In this document: in pieces, positions 8,351 through 21,846 of the stretch
How the letters are laid out: the number at the start of each line of letters is the position of its first letter
How positions within the stretch are numbered: position 1 is the first letter of the stretch
NCBI RefSeq assembly: GCF_030506255.1
Contig: NZ_CP113431.1
Span: 1,364,001 to 1,428,000, forward strand
Length of the DNA: 64,000 bases
Reading direction: 5' to 3'
Source: Nocardioides sp. Arc9.136
GTDB lineage: Bacteria; Actinomycetota; Actinomycetes; Propionibacteriales; Nocardioidaceae
Made by a program: the position numbers and the translations under genes
The notes under the pieces: model-generated
What the model was told of the DNA's origin: nothing
Databases searched by the model: none
Seen by the model: only the letters and a program-made list of their open reading frames with translations

Positions 8351-9880
8351 ATGGCCGTCCCCACGTTCGTCGACCGCGTGACCCTGCACGTCGCAGCCGG
8401 GCGCGGTGGGAACGGCGTCGCGTCCGTCCACCGCGAGAAGTTCAAGCCGCTCGGCGGGCCCGACGGCGGCAACGGCGGGCCCGGCGGCTCGGTCATCCTG
8501 CGCGTCGACCCGCAGATCACCACGCTCGTCGAGTACCACCACAGCCCCAAGCGCCGCGCCGAGCACGGCGGGCAGGGCGCGGGCGCCCACCGCAACGGCG
8601 GCCACGGCGCCGACCTGGTGCTGCCGGTGCCCGACGGCACCGTCGTGAGCCTGCGCGACGGAACGGTGCTGGCCGACCTCGTCGGCGGCGGCACCGAGCT
8701 GGTCATCGCCCAGGGTGGCCGCGGCGGCCTCGGCAACGCCGCGCTGGCCAGCAGCAAGCGCAAGGCGCCCGGCTTCGCCCTGCTCGGCGAGCCCGGCGAG
8801 GAGCTCGACATCGTGCTCGAGCTCAAGGTCGTGGCCGACATCGGCCTGGTCGGCTTCCCGAGCGCCGGCAAGTCCAGCCTGATCGCCGCGATCTCCCGGG
8901 CGCGCCCGAAGATCGCCGACTACCCGTTCACGACGCTGGTGCCGAACCTCGGCGTGGTCACGGCCGGCGACACGACGTTCACCGTCGCCGACGTGCCGGG
9001 CCTGATCGAGGGCGCCAGCGAGGGCCGCGGCCTGGGCCACGACTTCCTGCGCCACATCGAGCGCTGCGCGGCGATCGTCCACGTCATCGACACCGCCACC
9101 ATCGAGCCGGGTCGCAACCCGGTGGACGACCTCGACGTCATCGAGAACGAGCTGAGCCGGTACGGCGGCCTCGAGGACCGGCCGCGCCTCGTCGCGCTCA
9201 ACAAGGTCGACGTCCCCGACGGCTCCGACCTCGCCGACATCACCATCGAGGACCTGCGTGCGCGCGGCCTCACCGTCCTCCCCGTCTCCGCCGCGTCCGG
9301 CGCCGGCCTGCGCGAGCTGACCTTCGCGATGGCCGCGATCGTCGAGGCCTCCCGCGCCGCCACGCCGGTGGCGGAGACCAAGCGGATCGTGCTGCGCCCG
9401 GCCGGGGCCGACGGCGGCGACGACTTCACCATCACCGCGACCAACGACGGCTGGCGGGTGCGCGGCACCAAGCCGGAGCGCTGGGTCCGCCAGACCGACT
9501 TCAGCAACGACGAGGCCGTCGGCTTCCTCGCCGACCGGCTCAACCGTCTCGGCGTCGAGGACCGGCTCGTCAAGCTCGGCGCGGAGGAGGGAGACACCGT
9601 CCTCATCGGCCACCCCGACAACGCGGTCGTCTTCGACTTCAAGCCCGGGATGGAGGCCGGCGCGGAGATGCTCGGCCGCCGCGGCGAGGACCAGCGCTTC
9701 GACGAGTCCCGACCCGCCGCCCGCCGCCGCCGCGCGATCGACGAGCTGATGGACGACCGCGTCGAGGGCGAGACCCGCGCCGACGTCGCCCGCCGGCTGG
9801 ACCGGCCGGCCGGTCCCACGTCGTACGAGATCGGGACCGCGGAGGACCCCGACTGGGCCGAGGACGACCCGGGTGAGTGA
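8351..9880 (+). CDS. obgE: GTPase Obg/CgtA
   Basis: The 509-residue product is an essential ribosome-associated GTPase. It has the Gly-rich Obg fold (about 1-158), the G domain with [10 protein letters not shown] (G1, about 165-174), a G3 DVPGLIEG (about 214) and NKVD (G4, about 284), and a C-terminal OCT domain (about 355-430) typical of Gram-positives. A further 70-80 residue acidic/basic tail follows. It acts in 50S assembly and in growth or stress control. The last 8 bp overlap the start of proB. Confidence 0.97.
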   Translation: MAVPTFVDRVTLHVAAGRGGNGVASVHREKFKPLGGPDGGNGGPGGSVILRVDPQITTLVEYHHSPKRRAEHGGQGAGAHRNGGHGADLVLPVPDGTVVSLRDGTVLADLVGGGTELVIAQGGRGGLGNAALASSKRKAPGFALLGEPGEELDIVLELKVVADIGLVGFPSAGKSSLIAAISRARPKIADYPFTTLVPNLGVVTAGDTTFTVADVPGLIEGASEGRGLGHDFLRHIERCAAIVHVIDTATIEPGRNPVDDLDVIENELSRYGGLEDRPRLVALNKVDVPDGSDLADITIEDLRARGLTVLPVSAASGAGLRELTFAMAAIVEASRAATPVAETKRIVLRPAGADGGDDFTITATNDGWRVRGTKPERWVRQTDFSNDEAVGFLADRLNRLGVEDRLVKLGAEEGDTVLIGHPDNAVVFDFKPGMEAGAEMLGRRGEDQRFDESRPAARRRRAIDELMDDRVEGETRADVARRLDRPAGPTSYEIGTAEDPDWAEDDPGE

Positions 9881-11000
9881 GGCGCCGTCCAGCAGGGCGG
9901 AGGTGACCGGTGCCCGCCGCGTGGTGGTCAAGGTCGGCTCCTCCTCGCTGACCACCGCCGCCGGCGGCATCGACCCCGAGCGGGTCAGCCGCCTCGTCGA
10001 CGTGCTCGCCGCGGTCCGCGCGCGCGGCGCGGAGGTCGTGCTGGTCTCCTCGGGCGCGATCGCGGCCGGCCTCGCCCCGCTGGGCCTGCGCACCCGCCCC
10101 CGCGGCCTGGCCGCCCAGCAGGCCGCCGCGTCGGTGGGCCAGGGGCTGCTCGTGCACCGCTACACCGAGGAGCTCGCCCGGCACGGGGTCGTCGCCGGGC
10201 AGGTGCTGCTCACGGTGCACGACGTGACCCGCCGCGCGCACTACCGCAACGCCCACCAGACGCTCGCGAAGCTCCTCGAGCTCGGCGTGCTGCCGATCGT
10301 CAACGAGAACGACACGGTCGCCACCACCGAGATCCGCTTCGGCGACAACGATCGGCTGGCCGCGCTGGTCGCCCACCTGGTCCACGCCGACCTCCTGGTC
10401 CTGCTCTCCGACGTCGACGGGCTGTACGACGCCGCGCCCTCGGTGCCGGGCAGCCGGCTGCTCGGCGACGTGGTCTCCGAGGCCGACCTGGCCGCGGTCG
10501 ACATCGGCGGGACCGGCTCGGCCGGCGTCGGCACCGGTGGGATGCAGACCAAGGTCGAGGCCGCCCGGATCGCCACCGGCGCCGGCGTCCCCGTCGTGCT
10601 CACCTCCGCCGACCGGGCCGGCGACGCGCTGGCCGGCGACCGGGTGGGCACGCTCTTCCACGCCACCGGGCGCCGTCGCCCGACCCGGCTCCTGTGGCTG
10701 GCGCACGCGACTGAGCCGCTCGGCTCGCTCGTGCTCGACGCGGGTGCGGTGCGGGCCGTGGTCGAGCGGCGGGCCTCGCTCCTGGCGGCCGGTGTCACCG
10801 GGGTGACCGGCACCTTCCAGGCCGGTGACCCGGTCGACGTGGTCGGGCCCGACGGCGTCGTCGTGGGGCGCGGCCTGGTCAACTTCGACTCCGAGGAGCT
10901 CCCCGACCTGCTGGGGCGGTCCTCGCGCGAGCTCGCGCAGGAGCTCGGCGCGGCGTACGAGCGCGAGGTCGTCCACCGCGACGACCTCGTCCTGGTCTGA
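9873..11000 (+). CDS. proB: Glutamate 5-kinase
   Basis: The 375-residue product catalyses the first step of proline synthesis, ATP-dependent phosphorylation of glutamate. It has the amino acid kinase domain (about 15-260), with [11 protein letters not shown] near the N-terminus, [18 protein letters not shown] and the [12 protein letters not shown] signature. A C-terminal PUA domain (about 285-365) follows. The GTG at 9873 overlaps the obgE stop, so translation is probably coupled. The following gene begins 1 bp after its stop. Confidence 0.97.
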   Translation: MSEAPSSRAEVTGARRVVVKVGSSSLTTAAGGIDPERVSRLVDVLAAVRARGAEVVLVSSGAIAAGLAPLGLRTRPRGLAAQQAAASVGQGLLVHRYTEELARHGVVAGQVLLTVHDVTRRAHYRNAHQTLAKLLELGVLPIVNENDTVATTEIRFGDNDRLAALVAHLVHADLLVLLSDVDGLYDAAPSVPGSRLLGDVVSEADLAAVDIGGTGSAGVGTGGMQTKVEAARIATGAGVPVVLTSADRAGDALAGDRVGTLFHATGRRRPTRLLWLAHATEPLGSLVLDAGAVRAVVERRASLLAAGVTGVTGTFQAGDPVDVVGPDGVVVGRGLVNFDSEELPDLLGRSSRELAQELGAAYEREVVHRDDLVLV

Positions 11001-11001
11001 C

Positions 11002-12006
11002 GTGGTCCGTCGGGCGCTGTCCGGGGCCGGCTGGTGGGTGCGCGACCACCTCGGCCTCACCCTGGTGACGCTGCTGCTCCTGCCCGCCGTCGTGCTCACC
11101 GCCCTCCGGCTGGGCGACCCGTCCTGGGGGCCGGCGGTCCGGGCGGTGTCCTTCGCCCCCTACGCGCTCCCGCTGTACGCCGCCGCGCTGGTCGTCGGCG
11201 GGATCGTGCACGCCCGGTGGCGCGGCCGGCTGGAGCTCGTGCCGGTGGCGCTCGCGGCGGTCGGCCTGGCCCTGCACGGGTGGTGGCTCGCGCCGTACTG
11301 GCTGGGGCCCAACCCGCCCGCCGCCCGCGGCGCCGAGCCGCTCGTCGTGGTGACGTCCAACCTGTTCCAGGGCGAGGGTGACGCGCTCGGGCTGGTCGAG
11401 CTGGCCAGCGCCGAGGAGGCCGACCTGCTGGTGGTCAACGAGGTCACCGGCCCGGCGCTGCGGCGGATGCGCTCGGCCGGCATCGACGACGTCCTGCCGT
11501 ACTCCGTCGGCGGGCCCGAGACCGACCCCGTCGTGGGGACCATGGTCTTCAGCCGGGTGCCGCTGTCCGAGCCGCGCCGCCTCGACACGCCCCTGGGCTC
11601 CTGGAAGGTCGACGTCGGGGGACCGGGCGGGCTGACCCTGCTCGCCGTCCACCCCGGCGCGCCGCTCGACGCGGACGGCTGGCGACGCGACCACGACACC
11701 GTGCGCCGCGCCGCGGTCCGTGGCGGGGCCGACCTCGTCGTCGGCGACCTGAACGCCACCCTCGACCACGCCCCGCTCCGGCGGCTCGTCGACGCCGGCT
11801 ACCGCGACGCCGTCGAGCTCACCAACGCCGGCTACCGGCCGACCTGGCCCGAGAACGGGCTGTTCGGCCCGCTCGGGGTCCTGCCCGCGCTGGTCCAGAT
11901 CGACCACGTGCTCGTGGGCGAGGACCTCGCCGCCCGCTCCGCGCGGACCGTCGCCCTCGGCGGCACCGACCACCGCGCCGTCGTCGCGGTGCTCGCGCCC
12001 CAGTGA
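11002..12006 (+). CDS. Integral-membrane EEP (endonuclease/exonuclease/phosphatase) family protein
   Basis: The 334-residue product has about three N-terminal membrane helices (about residues 15-100), followed by an extracytoplasmic EEP domain. Motifs are TSNLFQGEGDALG, VVNEVTG, GTMVFSR, VGDLNATLDHAPLR, IDHVLVG and TDHRAVVAV. This architecture (three helices plus EEP) is common in Actinobacteria, and its substrate is unknown. The conventional catalytic Glu/Asp/His set appears preserved. GTG at 11002 is 1 bp after proB, implying co-transcription. It is unrelated in sequence detail to the other EEP protein at 306-1322. Confidence 0.83.
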   Translation: MVRRALSGAGWWVRDHLGLTLVTLLLLPAVVLTALRLGDPSWGPAVRAVSFAPYALPLYAAALVVGGIVHARWRGRLELVPVALAAVGLALHGWWLAPYWLGPNPPAARGAEPLVVVTSNLFQGEGDALGLVELASAEEADLLVVNEVTGPALRRMRSAGIDDVLPYSVGGPETDPVVGTMVFSRVPLSEPRRLDTPLGSWKVDVGGPGGLTLLAVHPGAPLDADGWRRDHDTVRRAAVRGGADLVVGDLNATLDHAPLRRLVDAGYRDAVELTNAGYRPTWPENGLFGPLGVLPALVQIDHVLVGEDLAARSARTVALGGTDHRAVVAVLAPQ

Positions 12007-12049
12007 CCCCGGCGGGACCGCCACCTCGGTCGGGTGGAGGGGCGCGCCG

Positions 12050-12055
12050 TAGGCT
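12050..12055 (+). promoter_or_regulatory. Candidate -10 element, leaderless start of the cysteine desulfurase gene
   Basis: TAGGCT ends 9 nt before the ATG at 12065, in a stretch downstream of the previous stop, predicting a leaderless or near-leaderless transcript. Confidence 0.5.
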
Positions 12056-12064
12056 GGGGGTGCC

Positions 12065-13249
12065 ATGACCAGCAGGACCGTCTACCTCGACCACGCCGCG
12101 ACCACCCCGATGGTCCCCGCGGCCGTGGAGGCGATGACGAACCGGATGCTCGAGGTCGGCAACCCCAGCTCCCTGCACGCCTCCGGCCGCCACGCGCGCC
12201 GGGTGGTGGAGGAGTCGCGGGAGACCATCGCGCAGGCGATCGGCTGCCGTCCCGGCGAGGTCGTCTTCACCTCCGGGGGCACCGAGGCCGACAACCTGGC
12301 GGTCAAGGGGGTCTTCTGGGCCCGTCGCGACGCCGACCCCCGGCGCACGCGCGTGCTGACCACGGCCGTCGAGCACCACGCCGTGCTCGACACCGTGCAC
12401 TGGCTCGAGGAGCACGAGGGCGCCGAGGTGGAGCTGCTGCCGGTGGACCGGCACGGCGTCCTCGACGTCGACGCGCTGCGCGCTTCCGTCGAGCGCGACC
12501 CCGCGAGCGTCGCGGTCGTCTCGGTGATGTGGGCCAACAACGAGGTCGGCACGGTGCAGCCGGTCGAGGAGGTCGTGGCGGCGGTCGCGCCCCACGGCAT
12601 CCCGGTCCACACCGACGCCGTCCAGGCCGTCGGGCAGGTCCCGGTCGACTTCGCCCGCACCGGCGTGGACGCCCTGACCCTGACCGGGCACAAGGTCGGC
12701 GGTCCCTACGGCGTCGGCGCGCTCGTCGTGCGGCGCGAGCTCGGCGTGGTCCCGATCGTCCACGGTGGCGGGCAGGAGCGCGACATCCGCAGCGGCACGC
12801 TCGACGTGCCGGCGATCGCCGGGTTCGCCGCCGCGGTGGAGCTGGCGGTCAAGAACCAGGCCGAGCACGCGGCCCGGGTCGCGGCGCTCCGCGACGACCT
12901 CGTCCGCCGCATCGTCGAGCGCGTGCCCGACGCCCACCTTCACGGCGCCCCGCTGGACCGCCCGGGGCACCGCCTCCCCGGCAACGCCCACCTCGGCTTC
13001 CCCGGCTGCGAGGGCGACTCGCTGCTGATGCTGCTCGACGCGCGGGGCGTGGAGTGCTCCACTGGCTCGGCCTGCAGCGCGGGCGTGCCGCAGGCCAGCC
13101 ACGTGCTGCTCGCGATGGGCTGCGACGAGGAGTCCGCCCGCCACTCCCTGCGCTTCTCCCTCGGCCACACCAGCACCGCCGCCGACGTCGACGCGGTCGT
13201 GGAGGCCATCGTCCCGGTCGTCGAGCGGGCCCGGGCCGCGCGGGCATGA
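12065..13249 (+). CDS. Cysteine desulfurase (NifS/IscS class)
   Basis: The 394-residue PLP enzyme removes sulfur from cysteine as a protein persulfide. It begins [11 protein letters not shown] (DHAATTP is the class signature). The PLP-lysine is K210 in [10 protein letters not shown] and the persulfide cysteine is C337 in STGSACSAG, with the long loop of group I enzymes. It lies immediately upstream of mnmA with an ATGA overlap, so it very likely donates sulfur to MnmA for tRNA 2-thiouridine rather than to a local Fe-S scaffold, none of which is encoded nearby. Confidence 0.96.
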   Translation: MTSRTVYLDHAATTPMVPAAVEAMTNRMLEVGNPSSLHASGRHARRVVEESRETIAQAIGCRPGEVVFTSGGTEADNLAVKGVFWARRDADPRRTRVLTTAVEHHAVLDTVHWLEEHEGAEVELLPVDRHGVLDVDALRASVERDPASVAVVSVMWANNEVGTVQPVEEVVAAVAPHGIPVHTDAVQAVGQVPVDFARTGVDALTLTGHKVGGPYGVGALVVRRELGVVPIVHGGGQERDIRSGTLDVPAIAGFAAAVELAVKNQAEHAARVAALRDDLVRRIVERVPDAHLHGAPLDRPGHRLPGNAHLGFPGCEGDSLLMLLDARGVECSTGSACSAGVPQASHVLLAMGCDEESARHSLRFSLGHTSTAADVDAVVEAIVPVVERARAARA

Positions 13250-14352
13250 GGGTCCTCGCCGCCATGTCCGGCGGCGTCGACTCCGCCGTCGCCGCCGCCC
13301 GCGCCGCCGAGGCCGGCCACGACGTGACCGGCGTCCACCTGGCCCTCTCGCGCAACCCCGCGTCGTACCGCACCGGCGCCCGCGGCTGCTGCACCATCGA
13401 GGACAGCAACGACGCGCGCCGCGCGGCCGACGTCATCGGGATCCCGTTCTACGTCTGGGACATGAGCGACCGCTTCCACGAGGACGTGGTCGAGGACTTC
13501 ATGGACGAGTACGCCGCCGGGCGCACGCCCAACCCGTGCCTGCGCTGCAACGAGAAGATCAAGTTCGCCGCGGTCCTCGACCGCGCGCTGGCGCTCGGGT
13601 TCGACGCGGTCGTCACCGGCCACTATGCGCAGTTGCGCGAGGGCGCGGACGGGCTGGTCGAGATGCACCGCGCGGCCGACGGCGGCAAGGACCAGTCCTA
13701 CGTCCTCGGGGTGCTCGACCAGGACCAGCTGCGGCACTCCCTGTTCCCGCTCGGGGACACCCCCAAGGCCCAGGTGCGCGAGGAGGCCGCCCGCCGCGGG
13801 CTGCTCGTCGCGGACAAGCCGGACAGCCACGACATCTGCTTCGTCGCCGACGGCGACAACGCCGGCTGGCTGCGCGAGAAGCTCGGCGACCGCGCGCCCA
13901 ACCACGGCGGCGACATCGTCGACGACGCGACCGGCGAGGTGCTCGGCCGGCACGGGGGCACCTACGGCTACACGATCGGCCAGCGCAAGGGGCTGCGGAT
14001 CGGGACGCCCGCCGCGGACGGCAAGCCGCGCTTCGTGCTCGACATCGAGCCGGTCTCCGGCACCGTCCGGGTCGGCCCCCGCGACCGGCTCGCGGTGGCC
14101 CACCTGCGGGGCGTCCGGCCGCGCTGGTGCGGCACCGTGCCGACCGGGCTCGACGGGCCCGGCGTCACCGTCCAGCTGCGCGCGCACGGCGACGAGCACC
14201 GCGCCCGGGTGGCCGTCGGCCCGGACGGCGTGGACGTCGAGCTGCTCGACCCGGCGTACGGCATCGCGCCCGGCCAGGCGGTCGTGGTGTACGACGGCAC
14301 GCGGGTGGTCGGCTCGGCCACCATCGCCGCGACCCAGCGGGTCCCCGCGTGA
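13246..14352 (+). CDS. mnmA: tRNA-specific 2-thiouridylase MnmA
   Basis: The 368-residue product makes the s2U34 modification in tRNA Lys/Glu/Gln. It contains the PP-loop [13 protein letters not shown] near residues 6-18, a catalytic Cys in [12 protein letters not shown] and the second Cys in DSHDICFV, followed by the [10 protein letters not shown] motif and a C-terminal beta-barrel. It overlaps the upstream cysteine desulfurase by 4 bp, its likely sulfur donor. Its stop overlaps the next start (GTGA). Confidence 0.97.
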   Translation: MRVLAAMSGGVDSAVAAARAAEAGHDVTGVHLALSRNPASYRTGARGCCTIEDSNDARRAADVIGIPFYVWDMSDRFHEDVVEDFMDEYAAGRTPNPCLRCNEKIKFAAVLDRALALGFDAVVTGHYAQLREGADGLVEMHRAADGGKDQSYVLGVLDQDQLRHSLFPLGDTPKAQVREEAARRGLLVADKPDSHDICFVADGDNAGWLREKLGDRAPNHGGDIVDDATGEVLGRHGGTYGYTIGQRKGLRIGTPAADGKPRFVLDIEPVSGTVRVGPRDRLAVAHLRGVRPRWCGTVPTGLDGPGVTVQLRAHGDEHRARVAVGPDGVDVELLDPAYGIAPGQAVVVYDGTRVVGSATIAATQRVPA

Positions 14353-15383
14353 TCGCGGGGCGGACGCTGGCCACCGGGGTCGGATCGCACCCGGGCGAGG
14401 ACCAGCGGTGGTTCGACGAGGCGGTCAGGGTCGTGCTCGGCGAGCTGGGGGAGGAGCCCGGGCTGCCGTACCTGCCCGAGGTGCCCGGCCGCGGCGCGAC
14501 CGCCACGATGACCGGTCGCGGCCTCGCCGTCCTCGACGGGCTTGACGCCGACCTGCAGCCGGCCGGCTGGCGGCTCACCGGGTCCTCGGGGTCCCCGGGC
14601 CTCGACCACCGGCGCGCACGCAGCCGGCTCGCCCAGGACCTCGACGGGCTCGAGGAGCAGGCGCAGGCCGCGCTGACGTCCCCGGGCGGCGCCTTCAAGG
14701 TCCAGGTCGCCGGGCCGTGGACCCTGGCCGCCACCGTCGAGCGGCCCCGCGGGGACAAGGTCCTCGCCGACCACGGTGCCCGCCGGGAGCTGGCCCAGGC
14801 GCTCGCCGAGGGGGTCCGCTCCCACGTCGCCGACGTGCGTCGCCGGCTGCCGTCGGTCGACCGGCTGGTCGTCCAGGTCGACGAGCCGGCGCTCGCCGCC
14901 GTCGTCTCCGGGTCCGTGCCGACCGCCTCCGGCTTCGGCCGGCACCGCACGGTCGACCTGCCGGAGGCGTCCCAGGGCCTCGAGTGGGTGCTGGGCGCGA
15001 TCGCCGAGGCCGGTGCGGAGCCGTGGGTGCACGCGTGCGCCCCCGGGACGCCCTGGGGCCTCGTGCGCGGCGCCGGTGCCCGTGGGCTGTCGGTCGATGT
15101 CGAGGTGCTGGCGGCCGCCGACCACGACGGGCTGGCCGAGGCGCTCGAGGCGGGGGAGTCGGTCGCCCTCGGCGTGCTGCCGGGCGCCGGCGGTGCGCTG
15201 CCCGGCGACTCCCACGTCACCGAGCGGGTGCTCCGCTGGCTGGACATGCTCGGCCTGGACCCCGCCGAGCTGCCCGGCCTGGTCGTGGCCCCGGCCTGCG
15301 GTCTCGCGGGCGCGGACGCGTCGTACGCACGCGCGGCGCTCGCCCTGGTCAGGACGAGCGCCGCGAACGTGCGGGCGGGCTGA
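14349..15383 (+). CDS. MetE-like (cobalamin-independent methionine synthase C-terminal domain) protein
   Basis: The 344-residue product is about half the length of full MetE and corresponds to a single (beta/alpha)8 barrel. It begins [20 protein letters not shown] and contains [39 protein letters not shown] and [20 protein letters not shown]. The ACA (HACA) and ACGL cysteines, with His, resemble the MetE zinc site. Proteins of this type are widespread in Actinobacteria and annotated as methionine synthase, but the methyl donor is unproven. The coupled position after mnmA places it in a sulfur-metabolism unit. Its TGA stop forms, with the convergent MFS gene's stop, the 12-bp palindrome gctgagctcagc (15379-15390). 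Confidence 0.82.
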   Translation: MIAGRTLATGVGSHPGEDQRWFDEAVRVVLGELGEEPGLPYLPEVPGRGATATMTGRGLAVLDGLDADLQPAGWRLTGSSGSPGLDHRRARSRLAQDLDGLEEQAQAALTSPGGAFKVQVAGPWTLAATVERPRGDKVLADHGARRELAQALAEGVRSHVADVRRRLPSVDRLVVQVDEPALAAVVSGSVPTASGFGRHRTVDLPEASQGLEWVLGAIAEAGAEPWVHACAPGTPWGLVRGAGARGLSVDVEVLAAADHDGLAEALEAGESVALGVLPGAGGALPGDSHVTERVLRWLDMLGLDPAELPGLVVAPACGLAGADASYARAALALVRTSAANVRAG

Positions 15384-15385
15384 GC

Positions 15386-16990
15386 TCAGCCGACGTGGAC
15401 CCCGCCCTCGGGGCCGTCGGTCGCGAGCTCGGTGTGCTTGACGTTGAGGAACGCCCAGATCGCGATCGAGCCGAGCGCGATGAGTGCCGCGCCGACCAGG
15501 AACGCCGCCGTGGCGCCCTCGGTGAACGAGCCGAGGAAGGCGAGGCCGCCGGCCTGCTCGGGCGGGAGGCCCTGGGCGGTCAGCTGCTCGGAGAGCCGGT
15601 CCTTGGTGCCCTCGGCGTAGTGCAGGGAGACCGTGCCGAGGATGGCCAGGCCGAGCGCGCCGCCGACCTGCTGCATCGTGTTGAGCACGCCGGAGCCGAT
15701 GCCGGAGTCCTCGGCGCGCAGGTGGTGCACCGCGGTCAGGGTGAGCGGCACGAAGGTGAGGCCCATGCCGATCGACATCAGGACGATGAACGGGAAGATC
15801 GACGCCCAGTAGCTCACGTCCGAGCCGAGGTGGCCGTCGGGGCCCAGCGCGAGGAGGTCGGCCGCGCCCGTGGGCACCGAGAGCCGGGAGAAGCCCACCA
15901 GGGCCACGACCGCCATCAGCGTGCCGACGCCGGCGATGTAGCGCGCGTCGATGCGGTTGACCAGGTTCGAGGAGACCCCGGCGCCGATGACGATGCCGAC
16001 CGAGAACGGCAGGAACGCGAACCCGGTCTCGAGCGGGCTGTAGCCCACGACCAGCTGGATGAACAGGCTGAGGAAGTAGAACATCGCGAACATCGCGGCC
16101 GGGACCAGCGCCATCACGAGGAAGCTGGTGGCACGGGTGCGGTTGGCGAAGACCCGGACCGGGAGCAGCGGGTGGGAGACCCGGGACTCGACGAACGCGA
16201 AGGCGAGGAGCAGGGCGACGCCGGCGGCGAGCGAGGCGATCGTCCACGTGTCGCCCCAGCCGTGCGCCTCCTCGCCGGCCCGGCTGAAGCCGTAGACCAG
16301 GCCCAGCAGGCCGAGGGTGCCCGTGACGGCGCCGGGCACGTCGAGCTGACCGGGGTGCGACTCGGACTCCGGCAGGAAGCGCGGCGCCAGCAGCGCCGCG
16401 ACGACGCCGATCGGCACGTTGATGAGGAACGTCCAGCGCCAGCCCTCGAGGCCGAGGATCGGGTCGAGCCCGGTGAGCCAGCCGCCCAGGATCAGGCCGA
16501 CGGCGGCGCCGGCGCCCGACATGGCGGCGTACACGGCGAAGGCGCGGTTGCGCGCCGGGCCGGCCGGGAACGTCGTGGTGATCAGCGCCAGGGCGGCGGG
16601 GGAGGCGAGCGCCGCGCCGAGGCCCTGCAGGCCGCGGGCGCCGAGGAGGAGCGGCTCGCTGGTCGCGATGCCGCCCAGGAGCGAGGCGACCGCGAAGACC
16701 GCCAGGCCGATCATGAAGATCCGGCGGCGCCCGTAGAGGTCGGCCAGGCGGCCGCCGAGCAGCAGCAGGCCGCCGAAGGCCAGGGCGTAGCCGGTGACGA
16801 TCCAGGTCAGGTTGGCCTCGTCGATGTCGAGGTCCTCGCCGATGAAGGGCAGGGCGATGTTGGCGATGCTCGCGTCGAGCACGACCATCAGCTGGGCGAC
16901 CGAGATGAGCACGAGGGCCCAGCCCAGGTGTCGGGTACGCCCCGTCCCCGGATCGGCCACCGAGGTGTCGGTGGTGGTGATGTCGGACAT
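15386..16990 (-). CDS. DHA2-family MFS drug efflux transporter (EmrB/QacA type)
   Basis: The 534-residue product has about 14 hydrophobic segments, as in the DHA2 drug:H+ antiporters. Family motifs include LMVVLDASIANIALPFIGEDL (motif D1), the motif A LLLLGGRLADLYGRRRIFMIG and the motif C GAAVGLILGGWLTG. It probably exports hydrophobic or cationic compounds. It starts 22 bp after the TetR gene on the same strand and is almost certainly controlled by it through the operator at 17654-17673. Its substrate and inducer are unknown. Confidence 0.93.
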   Translation of the reverse strand: MSDITTTDTSVADPGTGRTRHLGWALVLISVAQLMVVLDASIANIALPFIGEDLDIDEANLTWIVTGYALAFGGLLLLGGRLADLYGRRRIFMIGLAVFAVASLLGGIATSEPLLLGARGLQGLGAALASPAALALITTTFPAGPARNRAFAVYAAMSGAGAAVGLILGGWLTGLDPILGLEGWRWTFLINVPIGVVAALLAPRFLPESESHPGQLDVPGAVTGTLGLLGLVYGFSRAGEEAHGWGDTWTIASLAAGVALLLAFAFVESRVSHPLLPVRVFANRTRATSFLVMALVPAAMFAMFYFLSLFIQLVVGYSPLETGFAFLPFSVGIVIGAGVSSNLVNRIDARYIAGVGTLMAVVALVGFSRLSVPTGAADLLALGPDGHLGSDVSYWASIFPFIVLMSIGMGLTFVPLTLTAVHHLRAEDSGIGSGVLNTMQQVGGALGLAILGTVSLHYAEGTKDRLSEQLTAQGLPPEQAGGLAFLGSFTEGATAAFLVGAALIALGSIAIWAFLNVKHTELATDGPEGGVHVG

Positions 16991-17012
16991 GGGTGGTCCT
17001 CTTCCTTCTCTT

Positions 17013-19978
<2,966 letters not shown>

Positions 19979-19988
<10 letters not shown>

Positions 19989-21118
19989 TAGAGGGTGCCG
20001 CCCACCCGGATCCCCGCCTCGTCCACCTCCACCGACGTGGGCGTGCAGGCACCGGTCGCGTCGCACACCGCCACCGTCTCCGCGGTGACCACCAGCAGCC
20101 GGCCGTCGGTGGTCCAGCCGCTGCCGGAGGCGCCGTCCAGGGCGACGTCGACCCGCCGCCCGGTCTCCAGGTCGACGAGCACGCCGTCCTCGGTGAAGCT
20201 GCACCGGTCGTCGTCCTTGCACAGCCGGTAGCCGTGCAGCAGCGCCGTCCGCCCGTCGGGGGACAGGCTGGCCAGCTGCTCGGGGCCGGAGGTCACCAGG
20301 AGCTCCTCCCGGCTGCCGACGGCCACGACGGCCTCGGCGTCCTGCGCGCGGGGTCCCTCGACGACGTCGACGACGTCGCGGCCGCCGCGGACCGCCGGCA
20401 TGGTGCTGCCCGGCAGCGTGCTGGTGCTGACCTCGCCCGAGCGCCAGTCGACGGCCAGCGTGGCGTCGTCGAGCCCGACGTACACCGTGTCGCCGTCGAG
20501 CGCGACCGGCGGTGCCACCCAGCCGGCCCAGGTGTAGGAGCCCCGGACCGGGAAGCTCCGGACCTCCTCGCCGCTGCGCACGTCGCGGAGCACCACCTCC
20601 CAGCTGCGGGCGTCGCCGCCGGAGCGGGCGTAGGCCATGAGCGGGAGCGTGGGGTCGGTGCTCGCCACACGGTCGCCGAGGTCGAGGTCGAACGACGTCG
20701 GGGCGCCGTCGCCGTCGACCAGCTCGTAGTGGTGGTCGTCCTGGTCGGCCGAGGAGCTCGCGCCGGTGCGGACCAGCACGCCGGCGGAGGTGTAGTAGAG
20801 CGAGGTGACCACGCCGTCGACCTCGACCTCGGAGCCGTCGTCGAGGTGCACGGTGGACCCCGACCCGACCGCCCAGTCCACCGCAGGAGCGCTGGCCACC
20901 GGCAGGTCGACGCCGCGCCCGGGGGAGTCGTCGCCGCCGGTCGCCGCGAGGGCGCCGCCACCGACGAGGGCGAGGACCGCCAGCGACGTGCCGGCGGCCG
21001 CCAGCCTCCCGCGGCGCCGGATCCGCCGACCGCCCGCCAGGACGGTGGCGGGGTCCGGCGGCGGCACCCGCAGCTCGTCGGCCTCGGCGTGGAGGAGGGC
21101 GGAGAGACGTTCAGTCAC
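19979..21118 (-). CDS. Membrane protein co-encoded with a SigE-family sigma factor (candidate anti-sigma factor or sensor)
   Basis: The 379-residue product has a short cytoplasmic N-terminus with the DELRVPPPDPATVLAGGRRIRRR motif region at about 14-38, one membrane helix (about 40-60) and a large extracytoplasmic part. That part is made of short beta-rich repeats (YASGG-like and DVRSGEEVRSF stretches), possibly a propeller. Its GTG start overlaps the end of the sigma factor gene by 8 bp, the usual arrangement for sigma factor and partner. It has no ZAS-type HxxxCxxC motif, so it is not a classical zinc anti-sigma factor. Function is inferred from context only. Confidence 0.68.
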
Positions 21119-21632
21119 GGTGGGCTCCTGAGGTGTGCGGGACGACGGCGTCGCCGAGCAGCGAGCGCAGCCGGACGAGTGCGTCGGAGGTCTGGCTCTT
21201 GACGGTGCCTTCGCTGCAGCCGAGGGCGGCGGCGACCTGGGCGACCGGGAGGTCGGCGTAGTAGCGCAGCACCACCACGGCGCGCTGCCGCGGCGCGAGC
21301 TCGGCGAGGGCCGCGACGAGGGTCGGCCGGTCCGCGAGGTCGGTGCCGGGGGCGACGTGCTCGGGCAGCTCGGCGGTCGGGCGCTCGTTGCGCCAGCCGC
21401 GCTTGCGGAACCAGGAGCCGGCGGTGTTGACCAGGACGGTGCGGGCGTACGCCGGCGCCGCCTCGAGGGTGCGCACCTTCGACCACGACGCGTACGTCTT
21501 GGCCAGCGCGGTCTGGACGAGGTCCTCGGCCTCGGCGTGGTCGCCGAGGAGGAGGTACGCCGTGCGGTACAGCGAGGGCCACGTGGCGTGGACCAGCTCG
21601 CCGAACTCGGCGTCGGAGGGTGGTCGTGGCAC
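21111..21632 (-). CDS. SigE-family (ECF) RNA polymerase sigma factor
   Basis: The 173-residue product contains sigma-70 region 2 (about 8-75; HATWPSLYRTAYLLLGDHAEAEDLVQ and a TYASWSKV stretch) and region 4 (about 110-160; LAPRQRAVVVLRYYADLPVAQVAAALGCSEGTVKSQTSDALVRLR). This is the compact SigE family (TIGR02983) abundant in Nocardioides and Streptomyces. GTG start is used. Cotranscription with the downstream membrane protein is indicated by overlap. The signal and regulon are unknown. Confidence 0.94.
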   Translation of the reverse strand: MPRPPSDAEFGELVHATWPSLYRTAYLLLGDHAEAEDLVQTALAKTYASWSKVRTLEAAPAYARTVLVNTAGSWFRKRGWRNERPTAELPEHVAPGTDLADRPTLVAALAELAPRQRAVVVLRYYADLPVAQVAAALGCSEGTVKSQTSDALVRLRSLLGDAVVPHTSGAHRD

Positions 21633-21762
21633 GGGGGGGCTCCTGTCGGGTGGTGTTTACCCGATCAGATGCCGCGACCGCCAGGACCGGTTGGGTGGGG
21701 CGGGGTGCCGGCGTACCGGCGTGCCAGCCAGGGGACCCGGTGGTTACCGGGGGAGTCTGCTG

Positions 21763-21790
21763 CTTCCCGGGGCAGATCCACCCCGGGAAG
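21763..21790. terminator. GC-rich hairpin (10-bp arms) upstream of the second hairpin
   Basis: cttcccgggg - 8-nt loop - ccccgggaag. It lies between the sigma factor start and the 3' end of wrbA, immediately adjoining another hairpin, and probably terminates wrbA transcription. Confidence 0.65.
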
Positions 21791-21791
21791 C

Positions 21792-21823
21792 GCAGGAGTC
21801 CCCGGTGGACCGGGGACTCCTGC
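21792..21823. terminator. GC-rich hairpin (14-bp perfect arms) after wrbA
   Basis: gcaggagtccccgg - tgga - ccggggactcctgc, a perfect stem with a 4-nt loop, ends 24 bp from the wrbA stop. It is a strong intrinsic-type stem without a T tract, as is common in high-GC Actinobacteria. The stretch between it and the sigma factor gene holds no ORF I can support. Confidence 0.75.
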
Positions 21824-21846
21824 AGGGGCCGTGCGGACGAGCAGCC

